Below, one piece after another: positions 25,419 through 33,073 of a DNA stretch of 42,014 nt (position 1 is its first letter; each line of letters opens with the position of its first letter). The DNA lies in NCBI GenBank assembly GCA_029881995.1, contig JAOULO010000027.1, forward strand, positions 1 through 42,014, given 5' to 3'. Origin of the DNA: Gammaproteobacteria bacterium. GTDB lineage: Bacteria > Pseudomonadota > Gammaproteobacteria > UBA6429 > Thiohalophilaceae. Under the pieces are notes generated by a model. The model was not told the DNA's origin, made no database searches, and worked only from the letters and a program-made list of their open reading frames with translations. The translations under genes were made by a program, and so were the position numbers.

Positions 25419-27254
25419 CTAATGTTTAGGTAAAACGCCGACCTGAGGCATATTAGCCAATCCAGATTCCTGCGCATGTTCCTGAAAACCTTTATTTCGC
25501 CAGAAAAAGGCTCCCGGCATGGTGGTGGGAATCACCAGCACATAAAACAGGGCGCGACTAATGATGCTACTGCTTAAAATAGATAAAACGAGCAGGCAGC
25601 CCGCAGCCATACCAACATAACCTGACAGACCTGTGATACTGACCGTTACCAGTGCGATAAGATTTGTTGTGAGCAGACTATTACGCAACAGGCTGCTTGT
25701 ACCGTAAGTGGTGTTCTGTTCATACTGGGATGCAGCTCCCTCTCCTCCCTGGCGGTCCATGTCCCATCCATGGAACAGGTGACCGACAGCCTCCATGGCC
25801 AGTCCGATCAATGCCACAAGCGCCAAAGATTGCAGTTGCACTTGATTGTCTACTAAACCGCTTACTAAACTGGTCATAACTGCGATAAGCATTGCTCCCA
25901 GACTCAGTGTGTTCCCCCAGAACTGTGTAGCCGTTTGCCAGTGGTTCCAGAAGGGACGTGCAGGAATTAGATAGAGTTTGACCATATACCAGGAACCCAG
26001 TACCAGACCGGTTATGGCAACATAGGCTGAGATCACTTTCAGGCTATTAAATAGTTCACCCTTTAACAGGCTAAACAGGCAAAATCCGACAAGACCAGCA
26101 AAGAACAGTGACACCCCGGCTATTTCACGACTGACTGGAGAATAACGCAGGTTATTAAAACCACGATAGAAGCGATGTGGGCGTCCAAGGTGTAGATTGA
26201 GTTTCAACATGCCAAATGTTAACAACACCAACATACTGCCGAGTAGTGGAATGAAGCTGCTTGATGTTTCCAGGCTATTGAAAGGTGTTACACCAATAAC
26301 TCCACCCAGGAACAGTAACAGGAAGGCACCCATTACCGTTTGGCTACTGAGGGTAAAGGCAATATGAGCATTTTCATGGCTGGATAGGAGTTTCTTGAGG
26401 TTCCAGCATTTACCTTTACCGATATCACGTAGTTTAGTTTTAAAACCACCCTGCCCCTGATCGTCACGTTCATAACGCAGTGGAATAGCATCAGGGCGCG
26501 TCATTTCTCTTGGCAGTGTTTTGGTCTGTTGGAAACGGATATTGGGGTGGGTTATTTCCGGAGTTGGAAAACCGGGGATCTGGGTAGCCAATTGTTCACG
26601 GTTTTCTGGCCGGGTTTCGATGACACCAAAATCCAGTGCGCCGGCCAGACAGGCTGAAGCACAGGCCGGTTTCAGGCCGACTTCAAGACGATCAACACAC
26701 ATATTACACTTATGTACATGACCTTTTTCGGTATCCAGTTGCGGCGCGTTATATGGACAGACCCAGGTGCAGTAACCACAACCAAAACAGATGTCCGGGT
26801 CTTGTAACACCGCACCATACTCGGCAAACTTGGTATAGGCGCGGGTCGGACAGCCCTTCAGGCAGACTGGGTTGTCGCAATGGTTACAGGCCATGGAAAT
26901 GTTCAAACGTGTGTAATTGGGATAAGTTCCTCCTTCCACATAACCCACAGCACGATAAGCCAGATAAGGTGGCAGACCATTCTTTTCGCTACAGGCCGAT
27001 TCACAGGCATGACAGGAGATGCAATTATCGGCATTGAAATAAAAGCCGTGTTGCTTATAACGGTTAGGGTGTTCACCTACTGAGGTATCACCATTGATGT
27101 TTAAGCTTTTACCCTTGAGTTTTTCATCTTCGGCCGCAAGGTCGATGACCTTACCGTAGCGATTCTTTTGTGGTGCATCATACTGCGGTAAGCGGGCGTA
27201 TTCAGGTTCATCACTGCGCTCGAAGTATTTTCGTTTTTTAACTTTATCTAACAT
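25419..27254 (-). CDS. DmsB-DmsC-type fusion: ferredoxin domain plus membrane anchor
   Basis: The 611-residue protein joins a DmsB-like electron-transfer part to a DmsC-like part. The first has four Cys clusters (CISCHACESAC near 77, CNHCDNPVCLKGCP near 121, CFGCGYCTWVCP near 154, CNMCVDRL plus CASAC near 181-200). The second has about eight membrane helices (residues 300-600). It should take electrons from the quinol pool and pass them to the neighbouring molybdoenzyme at the inner membrane. It follows nasA in the same operon, so its natural partner is that nitrate reductase rather than a DMSO reductase. AGAAGG lies before the start. Confidence 0.9.
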   Translation of the reverse strand: MLDKVKKRKYFERSDEPEYARLPQYDAPQKNRYGKVIDLAAEDEKLKGKSLNINGDTSVGEHPNRYKQHGFYFNADNCISCHACESACSEKNGLPPYLAYRAVGYVEGGTYPNYTRLNISMACNHCDNPVCLKGCPTRAYTKFAEYGAVLQDPDICFGCGYCTWVCPYNAPQLDTEKGHVHKCNMCVDRLEVGLKPACASACLAGALDFGVIETRPENREQLATQIPGFPTPEITHPNIRFQQTKTLPREMTRPDAIPLRYERDDQGQGGFKTKLRDIGKGKCWNLKKLLSSHENAHIAFTLSSQTVMGAFLLLFLGGVIGVTPFNSLETSSSFIPLLGSMLVLLTFGMLKLNLHLGRPHRFYRGFNNLRYSPVSREIAGVSLFFAGLVGFCLFSLLKGELFNSLKVISAYVAITGLVLGSWYMVKLYLIPARPFWNHWQTATQFWGNTLSLGAMLIAVMTSLVSGLVDNQVQLQSLALVALIGLAMEAVGHLFHGWDMDRQGGEGAASQYEQNTTYGTSSLLRNSLLTTNLIALVTVSITGLSGYVGMAAGCLLVLSILSSSIISRALFYVLVIPTTMPGAFFWRNKGFQEHAQESGLANMPQVGVLPKH

Positions 27255-27273
27255 AAAACACCTTCTTTTTGTT

Positions 27274-27356
27274 CCTTCTCCCCTTTGGGGAGAAGGTTAG
27301 GATGAGGGGTAAATAAACTTATACCCTCACCCCTGCCCTCTCCCAGAGGGAGAGGG
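27274..27356. repeat. Palindromic intergenic repeat inside the operon
   Basis: Two perfect hairpins, CCTTCTCCCC-TTT-GGGGAGAAGG (27274-27296) and CCCTCTCCC-AGA-GGGAGAGGG (27336-27356), flank a TGAGGGGTA...TACCCTCA pair. This combination of CCCTCACCC and CCCTCTCCC blocks is a very common dispersed repeat in gammaproteobacteria. It lies between nasA and the DmsBC-like gene and could lower or stabilise expression of the downstream pair. Confidence 0.85.
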
Positions 27357-27367
27357 GGCCAATTTAA

Positions 27368-29548
27368 TTAAAAAGCCCTCGCTGCCTTATTACGCACAGC
27401 GGCTGTTCCCTGATCGGTTGCCGGTTCCACTTTCACAGCACACTGTTTAAAGGCAGGCTGACGTGAATGGGGATCTAGCAGACCGAGAGAAATACGATTT
27501 ACACATTCATGAAAATGAAATGGGATAAACACGCTATTGGGTGCGACGCGTTGAGTCAGCTGTACCATCACTACCGCGTCACCACGGCGTGACGTCAGGC
27601 GTGCATAACTGCCATGAGTAATACCCAGTTCTTTGGCCGCATCGGGATTCATTTCCATATACGGTGTTGGGCTGAATTTATTCAGGTTACCCACCTTGCC
27701 GGTCCGGGTGCGGGTATGAAAGTGTTCTACTACTCGACCGGTATTGAGCCAGAAAGGATAATCATCATCAGGTCGTTCGTTGTTATCGATAAAGATCAAG
27801 GGAATCAATTTGGCCTTGCCGTCTTCATGCTGGAATTTACCATCGGTATACAGGCGTGGTGAGCCGGTTTCTGCCCCTTCGGTACAGGGCCACTGGATAC
27901 CACGATGTGACTCGATCTTCTCATAACTCATGCCAGAGTAATCCAGCATACGACCTTTGGAGAGTTGTCTCAGTTCATCAAATACCCCTTCCGTGGTTTC
28001 AGGGAATTTGATTTTCTGGCCCTGCTCGAAACGTTTAGCCATCTCATTAAAGATCCACAGATCCGGTTTTGATTCAGCATAGGGCTTAATCACGTTGCGA
28101 ATCAGGTTGACGCGACGTTCCGTATTGGTAAAACAGCCTTCTTTTTCTGCCCATATGGATGCAGGGAAATAGACATGGCTGTACTCATTGGTTTCCATGT
28201 CTTCATAGGCATCCTGTACCACCAGGAACTCCAGTTTTTCCAGGGTCTTGCGAATACGTGCAGTGTTGGGCATGGAGGTCATGGGATTGGTGGCAACAAT
28301 CCACAGGCCTTTAATTTGCCCGGTTTCGATGGCTGGGAATATATCAGTCTGAAACAAACCGCGTTTCTTTGGGAAGAACTCAGGATCGATACCCCAGAAT
28401 TTGGCGATGTCTTCGCGGTCCTTTTCTTTTTCAAGTACGCGATAACCGGGTAGACCGGAACAGGAAGACCATTCTCTGGTGCCCATGGCATTACACTGGC
28501 CGGTAATCGATAAGGAAGTCCCACCGGGCTTACCTATGTTACCAGTGACAAGATTAAGATTGTTGATATTGACGACACCATCAGAACCATGGGTGCTCTG
28601 GTTAATACCCATGGTCCAGATACTCATCGCGGCACCGGCTTTTGCATAGGTGCGAGCCACATTGCGAATGGTGTCTTCGTCAATGCCACAGATCTTTGCG
28701 GCCATCACCGGGTTGTATTCTTCAACAATCTTTATGAATTCCTCATAGCCTGATGTATGGGCATTAATGTACTCCCTGTCTTCAAGTCCTTCATCCAGAA
28801 TGACATGCATCAGGCTGTTTATCAGTACTACATCAGTCCCCGGTGTGATCGGCAGGTGCATGTCGGCCATCTGGGCTAGCATGGTGACGCGTGGGTCGAC
28901 CACAATTACAGGGAACTTACGCTTTTCGAGTGCCTGCTTCAGGCGCCAGAAGATGATCGGGTGTTGTTCCGGTAGATTGGATCCAAAGGCAATCAGACAG
29001 TCGGTATGTTCAAAATCATCATAACAACCAGGCGGGCCATCGGAGCCAAAGGATCTTTTGTAACCCGATACGGCCGAAGCCATGCATAAGGTGGTATTAC
29101 CATCATAGTTATTGGTGCCGAGTACACCTCGGGCCAGTTTACCCAGGGTATAAAACTCTTCTGTCATGATCTGACCGGTAGAGACAATGGCAAAGGCATC
29201 TCGACCATAGGTTTCCTGAATCCGTTTTATTTCACTCGCGGAATGATCCAGTGCTTTGTCCCAGCTGGTTTCCTTAAAGGGTTCATAAAACCGCTTACGT
29301 ATCAGAGGCACACGACCACGACCGCTGGAACGGAACAATTCATGTTCAAATATCCCTTTCAGACATAGTTTGCCGCGGTTGACATCGGCACTGCCCACTC
29401 CGCGTGAAGTAATGGCCTCACCATTGGCATCTACACCAACTTCAATGGAACAACCCGTTGAGCAGTAACCGCAAGTGGTATATTTCCATTCAACTACCGG
29501 CTTGTCGGCAATCTTGATGGGATTCTTTTTTAGTCTGCCAAATAACAT
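27368..29548 (-). CDS. nasA: Assimilatory nitrate reductase catalytic subunit (Mo-bisMGD)
   Basis: This is a 726-residue molybdopterin oxidoreductase. The N-terminal 4Fe-4S site is CGYCSTGC with the fourth Cys in GKLCLKG; the Mo-ligand Cys lies in LCMASAV; and the Nas/Nap-type guanine dinucleotide contacts are visible (VVDPRVTMLA, GNIGKPGGTSLSITGQCNAMG, NTGRVVEHFHTRTRTGKV). It reduces nitrate to nitrite in the cytoplasm. ATG 29548 is chosen because AGGAA lies just upstream; a longer frame overlaps nirD. Unlike many NasA proteins it has no C-terminal 2Fe-2S domain, so electrons probably come through the DmsBC-like partner. Confidence 0.92.
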   Translation of the reverse strand: MLFGRLKKNPIKIADKPVVEWKYTTCGYCSTGCSIEVGVDANGEAITSRGVGSADVNRGKLCLKGIFEHELFRSSGRGRVPLIRKRFYEPFKETSWDKALDHSASEIKRIQETYGRDAFAIVSTGQIMTEEFYTLGKLARGVLGTNNYDGNTTLCMASAVSGYKRSFGSDGPPGCYDDFEHTDCLIAFGSNLPEQHPIIFWRLKQALEKRKFPVIVVDPRVTMLAQMADMHLPITPGTDVVLINSLMHVILDEGLEDREYINAHTSGYEEFIKIVEEYNPVMAAKICGIDEDTIRNVARTYAKAGAAMSIWTMGINQSTHGSDGVVNINNLNLVTGNIGKPGGTSLSITGQCNAMGTREWSSCSGLPGYRVLEKEKDREDIAKFWGIDPEFFPKKRGLFQTDIFPAIETGQIKGLWIVATNPMTSMPNTARIRKTLEKLEFLVVQDAYEDMETNEYSHVYFPASIWAEKEGCFTNTERRVNLIRNVIKPYAESKPDLWIFNEMAKRFEQGQKIKFPETTEGVFDELRQLSKGRMLDYSGMSYEKIESHRGIQWPCTEGAETGSPRLYTDGKFQHEDGKAKLIPLIFIDNNERPDDDYPFWLNTGRVVEHFHTRTRTGKVGNLNKFSPTPYMEMNPDAAKELGITHGSYARLTSRRGDAVVMVQLTQRVAPNSVFIPFHFHECVNRISLGLLDPHSRQPAFKQCAVKVEPATDQGTAAVRNKAARAF

Positions 29549-29556
29549 ATCTATTC

Positions 29557-29883
29557 CTAAATAGCGATGTAGATGGTTGTACCTTCTATTTTGATTGGGA
29601 AAGAAGCAGTACAACCTTCATCAGGGGCGACAGCTTCACCACTGTCCAGTTGTATGTTCCAGTTGTGCAAAGGACAGGTGACTTTCTTGCCATGCACAAT
29701 ACCCTGCGATAGTGGTCCCTTTTTATGTGGACACTCATCACGCAGGGCAAAGATTTCATCCTCGGCAGTTCTGAAAAGACCGATGTTGCCATCATCCGTT
29801 TTAATCACTCGCGCACCGAGCCTGGGTACATCTTCGACCTGGCCGACTTCGATCCAGTTTGCTTCTTGTTTTACTGCTGACAT
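29557..29883 (-). CDS. nirD: Nitrite reductase small subunit with Rieske domain
   Basis: This 108-residue NirD belongs to the siroheme nitrite reductase NirBD, which turns nitrite into ammonium with NADH. It keeps Rieske-type ligands, C-x-H in CPHKKGP and C-x-x-H in CPLHNW, which several enterobacterial NirD proteins have lost. It lies between nirB and nasA with short gaps, and AGAGGA precedes its start. Confidence 0.92.
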   Translation of the reverse strand: MSAVKQEANWIEVGQVEDVPRLGARVIKTDDGNIGLFRTAEDEIFALRDECPHKKGPLSQGIVHGKKVTCPLHNWNIQLDSGEAVAPDEGCTASFPIKIEGTTIYIAI

Positions 29884-29895
29884 CGTTGTTTCCTC

Positions 29896-32355
29896 TTATG
29901 CGGTAGCGGTTGTCTTGCCAATAGTGATGGTGGCAATGGGCTCGAATTCATGTTTATCGGTACCATTGGCGCGTTCTGCCCATGGGTCATCCTGCATATA
30001 CTTTTGTGACTCACGGAACAGTTCCGCCAGTTCTTTGCGGTACTCTTCATTCTCTACAATCTGTTCTTTCACATAAGTCAAACCAACACGTTCTAACCAG
30101 GGTGCAGTACGTTCAAGGTAGTGGGCTTCCTGACGATAGAGCTGCATAAAGGCTGCGGCATATTCCAGCACTTCATCTTCGGTTTTGACATTACACAGGA
30201 AATCTGTCGCGCGTACTTTGACTCCACCGTTACCACCGACGTGAAGTTCATAACCGGAATCGACACAGACCACACCAAAGTCCTTGATGGTGGCTTCAGC
30301 ACAATTGCGTGGACAACCGGACGCGGCCATCTTGAATTTGTGAGGTGTCCAGGAACCCCAGGTCATTTTTTCCAACTCAACGCCTAAATGGGTTGAGTCC
30401 TGTGTGCCAAAGCGACACCACTCTTTACCGACACAGGTTTTCACGGTACGCAGAGCCTTACCGTAGGCGTGACCGGAGACCATGCCGGCGTCACTGAACT
30501 TCTTCCAGATGGTTGGCAGGTCTTCTTTTTTCAGGCCATACAGACCGATACGCTGACCACCAGTAACGTGTACTGTTTCTACACCGTACTCTTCTGCTAC
30601 ATCGGCAATGGCACGCAACTCTTTCGGTGAGGTACCACCACCCCACATACGAGGAATAACCGAATAAGTACCATCTTTCTGGATGTTAGCGTGAACACGT
30701 TCATTAATGAAACGTGACTGGTAATCATCCAGACCTTCCTTAGGCCAGGCACAGACAACGTAATAGTTGAGTGAAGTACGGCACTTGGCGCAACCATCTG
30801 GTGTTTTCCACTCAAGGCCGGTCATCACATCACGCACGGTCTTGAGTTCTTTATTGGTAATGGCCGCACGAACTTCATCGTGGGTCATTTCAGTACAACC
30901 ACACATGGGTTTCAGGTGAGGTGCTGTGGAATAATCACCACCAACTGTGGTTGCCAGAATGGCTTCAACCAGACCCGTACAGGAACCACAGGAACTGGAG
31001 GCTTTCGTGTGTGCACGAACATCTTCTAATGTATAGAGTTTTTTATCATTAATGGCCTTAACGATGTCGCCCTTGCAGACACCATTACAACCACATATTT
31101 CGGCAGAATCAGACATAGCAGCAATGCGATTTTCTTCACCGTGTCCGGAGTCACCCAGATGGGCCTGACCGAACAGGATATTCTTGCGCATATCCGAGAT
31201 ATCGGTTTCGTCACGTAAAAGATCGAAATACCAGGTTCCATCAATGGTATCGCCGTACATCACAGCGCCCTGGATCTTGTTATCTTTTACAACCAGCTTA
31301 CGGTAGACACCGCTGGCCTTATCCTGAAACACCAGTTCATCGGTTGTTTCATCTCCCACGAAGTCACCCGCAGAGAAAAGATCAATGCCGGTTACCTTTA
31401 ATTTGGTTGAAGTAACCGAGCCTTCGTATCTGCCAATACCATGTTTGGCAAGATGATTGGCACAAACCTTGGCCATTTCAAACAAGGGTGCCACCAGACC
31501 ATAGGTCATACCACGATGCTGAACACATTCACCCACTGCATAGACACGTGGGTCAAAGGTCTGCAAAGTATCAGAAACCACTATGCCTCGTTCACAATGG
31601 ATGCCAGCTTTTTTTGCCAGTTCCATATTGGGGCGAATACCCACGGCCATCACCACCAGATCGGCATATATTTCAGTGCCATCTTTGAAGCGCACTTTTT
31701 CAACACGATCTTTACCAATGATGGCCTCGGTCTGGGCAGCCATGAGGAAATTCAGACCACGCTCTTCTAGAGAAGTACGTAACATATTAGCTGCGGCTTC
31801 ATCCAGCTGGCGTTCCATGAGAGTTTCCATCAAGTGAACGACTGTTACACTCATACCCTGTTGCATAAGACCATTGGCGGCCTCAAGACCCAGCAGTCCC
31901 CCACCGATAACAACGGCATGTTTCTGCGTCTTTGCTACATCCATCATGGTATTGACATCATGCATATCACGGAAGGTGACAACACCTTCCAGGTCATTAC
32001 CGGGAACAGGTATAACAAAGGGATTCGAACCAGTTGCAATCAACAGGCGGTCATATTCTGCCTGAGTTCCATCACTGGCAATTACTTTACGATTAACACG
32101 GTCTATCTCAATAATCTCCTTGCCTTTATAGAGAGACACAGCATTATCGACATACCATTGATCGTTATGAGTTACGATCTCCTCAAATTCTTTTTCACCG
32201 GTTAATACAGGTGACAACATAATGCGGTTGTAATTACCATAGGGCTCTGCACCAAACACGGTTATATCAAACACCAGTGGATCAATCTTGAGTAACTCTT
32301 CAACGGTACGGATACCCGCCATGCCATTACCAATTACGACGAGTTTTTCAGCCAT
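29896..32355 (-). CDS. nirB: NADH-dependent nitrite reductase large subunit
   Basis: The 819-residue subunit has an N-terminal FAD/NADH domain (VIGNGMAGIRTVEELLK; VIGGGLLGLEAANGLMQQG) and two BFD-like Fe-S segments (CGCNGVCKGD ... CGSCTG, and CGCTEMTHDEV ... CAKC). The C-terminal siroheme-4Fe-4S part has cluster cysteines in CVGKEWC (about residue 637) and CPRNC (about 681). It makes ammonium for assimilation in the cytoplasm. GAGGAGA lies before the start. It is the first gene of a leftward operon with a leader that holds a hexaloop hairpin and terminator. Confidence 0.96.
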   Translation of the reverse strand: MAEKLVVIGNGMAGIRTVEELLKIDPLVFDITVFGAEPYGNYNRIMLSPVLTGEKEFEEIVTHNDQWYVDNAVSLYKGKEIIEIDRVNRKVIASDGTQAEYDRLLIATGSNPFVIPVPGNDLEGVVTFRDMHDVNTMMDVAKTQKHAVVIGGGLLGLEAANGLMQQGMSVTVVHLMETLMERQLDEAAANMLRTSLEERGLNFLMAAQTEAIIGKDRVEKVRFKDGTEIYADLVVMAVGIRPNMELAKKAGIHCERGIVVSDTLQTFDPRVYAVGECVQHRGMTYGLVAPLFEMAKVCANHLAKHGIGRYEGSVTSTKLKVTGIDLFSAGDFVGDETTDELVFQDKASGVYRKLVVKDNKIQGAVMYGDTIDGTWYFDLLRDETDISDMRKNILFGQAHLGDSGHGEENRIAAMSDSAEICGCNGVCKGDIVKAINDKKLYTLEDVRAHTKASSSCGSCTGLVEAILATTVGGDYSTAPHLKPMCGCTEMTHDEVRAAITNKELKTVRDVMTGLEWKTPDGCAKCRTSLNYYVVCAWPKEGLDDYQSRFINERVHANIQKDGTYSVIPRMWGGGTSPKELRAIADVAEEYGVETVHVTGGQRIGLYGLKKEDLPTIWKKFSDAGMVSGHAYGKALRTVKTCVGKEWCRFGTQDSTHLGVELEKMTWGSWTPHKFKMAASGCPRNCAEATIKDFGVVCVDSGYELHVGGNGGVKVRATDFLCNVKTEDEVLEYAAAFMQLYRQEAHYLERTAPWLERVGLTYVKEQIVENEEYRKELAELFRESQKYMQDDPWAERANGTDKHEFEPIATITIGKTTATA

Positions 32356-32424
32356 TGTTTTCTCCTCATCAAGCTGGTTAAGCCGATCAACCCTGATTCA
32401 GTTAACCTGTCTTTAAAACACAAT

Positions 32425-32477
32425 AAAAAAACGGCGTCAGTTACAAAGGGGGTAACCCCGTGTAACAGGACGCCGTT
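32425..32477 (-). terminator. Intrinsic terminator in the nirB leader (attenuator)
   Basis: Read leftward, AACGGCGTC (32477-32469) pairs perfectly with GACGCCGTT (32438-32430) and is followed by a run of T (A on this strand, 32431-32425). The inner part adds GTTAC/GTAAC and CCCC/GGGG pairs. It lies about 70 bases before the nirB start codon and after the sigma54 promoter, so it would stop transcription unless an antiterminator acts. Confidence 0.9.
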
Positions 32478-32517
32478 GTCCAGTTCTTTTGTGTTGAACA
32501 GCCGGAATCAATTTACT

Positions 32518-32533
32518 GACCCGCCGTTGGGTC
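32518..32533 (-). promoter_or_regulatory. ANTAR-type hexaloop hairpin in the nirB leader
   Basis: Read leftward, GACCC and GGGTC enclose the six-base loop AACGGC, which has A in position 1 and G in position 4, the rule for RNA hairpins bound by ANTAR regulators such as NasR, NasT and EutV. The same loop is used in the divergent transporter leader. A weak GTTC/GAAC stem (32483-32499) lies between it and the terminator; its loop does not follow the rule. Confidence 0.78.
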
Positions 32534-32584
32534 GTAATCCAAATCTATTCAACGGTCCCAATTCAGGGACAGTTATGCAGATAT

Positions 32585-32600
32585 TGCAGAGAGTGTGCCA
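32585..32600 (-). promoter_or_regulatory. Sigma54 promoter of the nirB operon
   Basis: Read leftward the sequence is TGGCAC-ACTCT-CTGCA, matching TGGCAC-N5-TTGCA at all positions but one, with the invariant GG and GC 10 bases apart. Transcription should start about 12 bases further left, placing the hairpin and terminator inside the leader. Confidence 0.82.
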
Positions 32601-32727
32601 AAATTGAGCAAGTTAATTAACTGATTGATTATTATAGATTATTTACATTTTAGTAATGATGCACTACTGGCTTATATGGCTTTCACGCACTGTTTTATTG
32701 CATTAAATTAAATTAGCGGTTTCTAAT

Positions 32728-32742
32728 GCACTTATGCAGTGC
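32728..32742. promoter_or_regulatory. NtrC-like enhancer site
   Basis: GCAC-N7-GTGC (32728-32731 and 32739-32742), in the context TGCACTTATGCAGTGC, fits the palindromic NtrC core. It lies about 130-145 bases from both sigma54 promoters, a normal distance for a shared upstream activator site. Half sites (GCAC, GTGC) are seen nearby. Confidence 0.6.
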
Positions 32743-32883
32743 GTATGCGTAGATTTGAATGCCTCCCAAATGACTGGTCCAACCGTTAGCATCGATACAG
32801 TGCAAAATTACACATGTGAGTTTCTTATTTATATTAATCACTTAACCGATAATTATATATTTTAAAAACTAAACGTAAACATT

Positions 32884-32899
32884 TGGCATAGCAATTGCT
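32884..32899 (+). promoter_or_regulatory. Sigma54 promoter of the nitrate transporter gene
   Basis: TGGCAT-AGCAA-TTGCT matches the -24/-12 consensus closely, with GG (32885-32886) and GC (32897-32898) correctly spaced. The predicted start is near 32910, giving a leader of about 165 bases. Confidence 0.85.
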
Positions 32900-32928
32900 C
32901 TAGTTTGCTGCATTGAAATTTAAACAAC

Positions 32929-32981
32929 GCAGGCCAACGGCGGTTTGCATGTATTAATGATGGATCACTGATCGATCTATC
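32929..32981 (+). promoter_or_regulatory. Two-hairpin ANTAR-type element in the transporter leader
   Basis: Hairpin one pairs GCAGGCC (32929-32935) with GGTTTGC (32942-32948), including two G-U pairs, around loop AACGGC. Hairpin two pairs GATGGATC (32959-32966) with GATCTATC (32974-32981) around loop ACTGATC. Both loops have A at position 1 and G at position 4, though the second has seven bases. A 10-base linker separates them, and a terminator follows 9 bases later. Confidence 0.82.
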
Positions 32982-32990
32982 TGTTGGGAC

Positions 32991-33036
32991 AAAGGCGTCC
33001 AGGCATGGTTATCAAAACCATTCTGACGCCTTTTTT
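32991..33036 (+). terminator. Intrinsic terminator in the transporter leader (attenuator)
   Basis: AAAGGCGTC (32991-32999) pairs with GACGCCTTT (33025-33033) and an inner ATGGTT/AACCAT stem (33005-33010, 33016-33021), followed by six T (33031-33036). It lies 37 bases before the GTG start, so read-through needs antitermination. Confidence 0.92.
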
Positions 33037-33073
33037 GTTGCGTGAAAATTAGATACATCGAGGTATAGTCAAA

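Noticed and set aside
26636-27037. A 133-codon plus-strand frame opposite the DmsB-like cluster region
   Set aside because: It is antisense to the conserved Fe-S cysteine codons; its His/Arg/Tyr-rich composition is what the reverse complement of that region would give.
29573-30076. A 167-codon plus-strand frame across nirD and the end of nirB
   Set aside because: It runs antisense through two confidently identified genes and their junction, and it has no recognisable domain.
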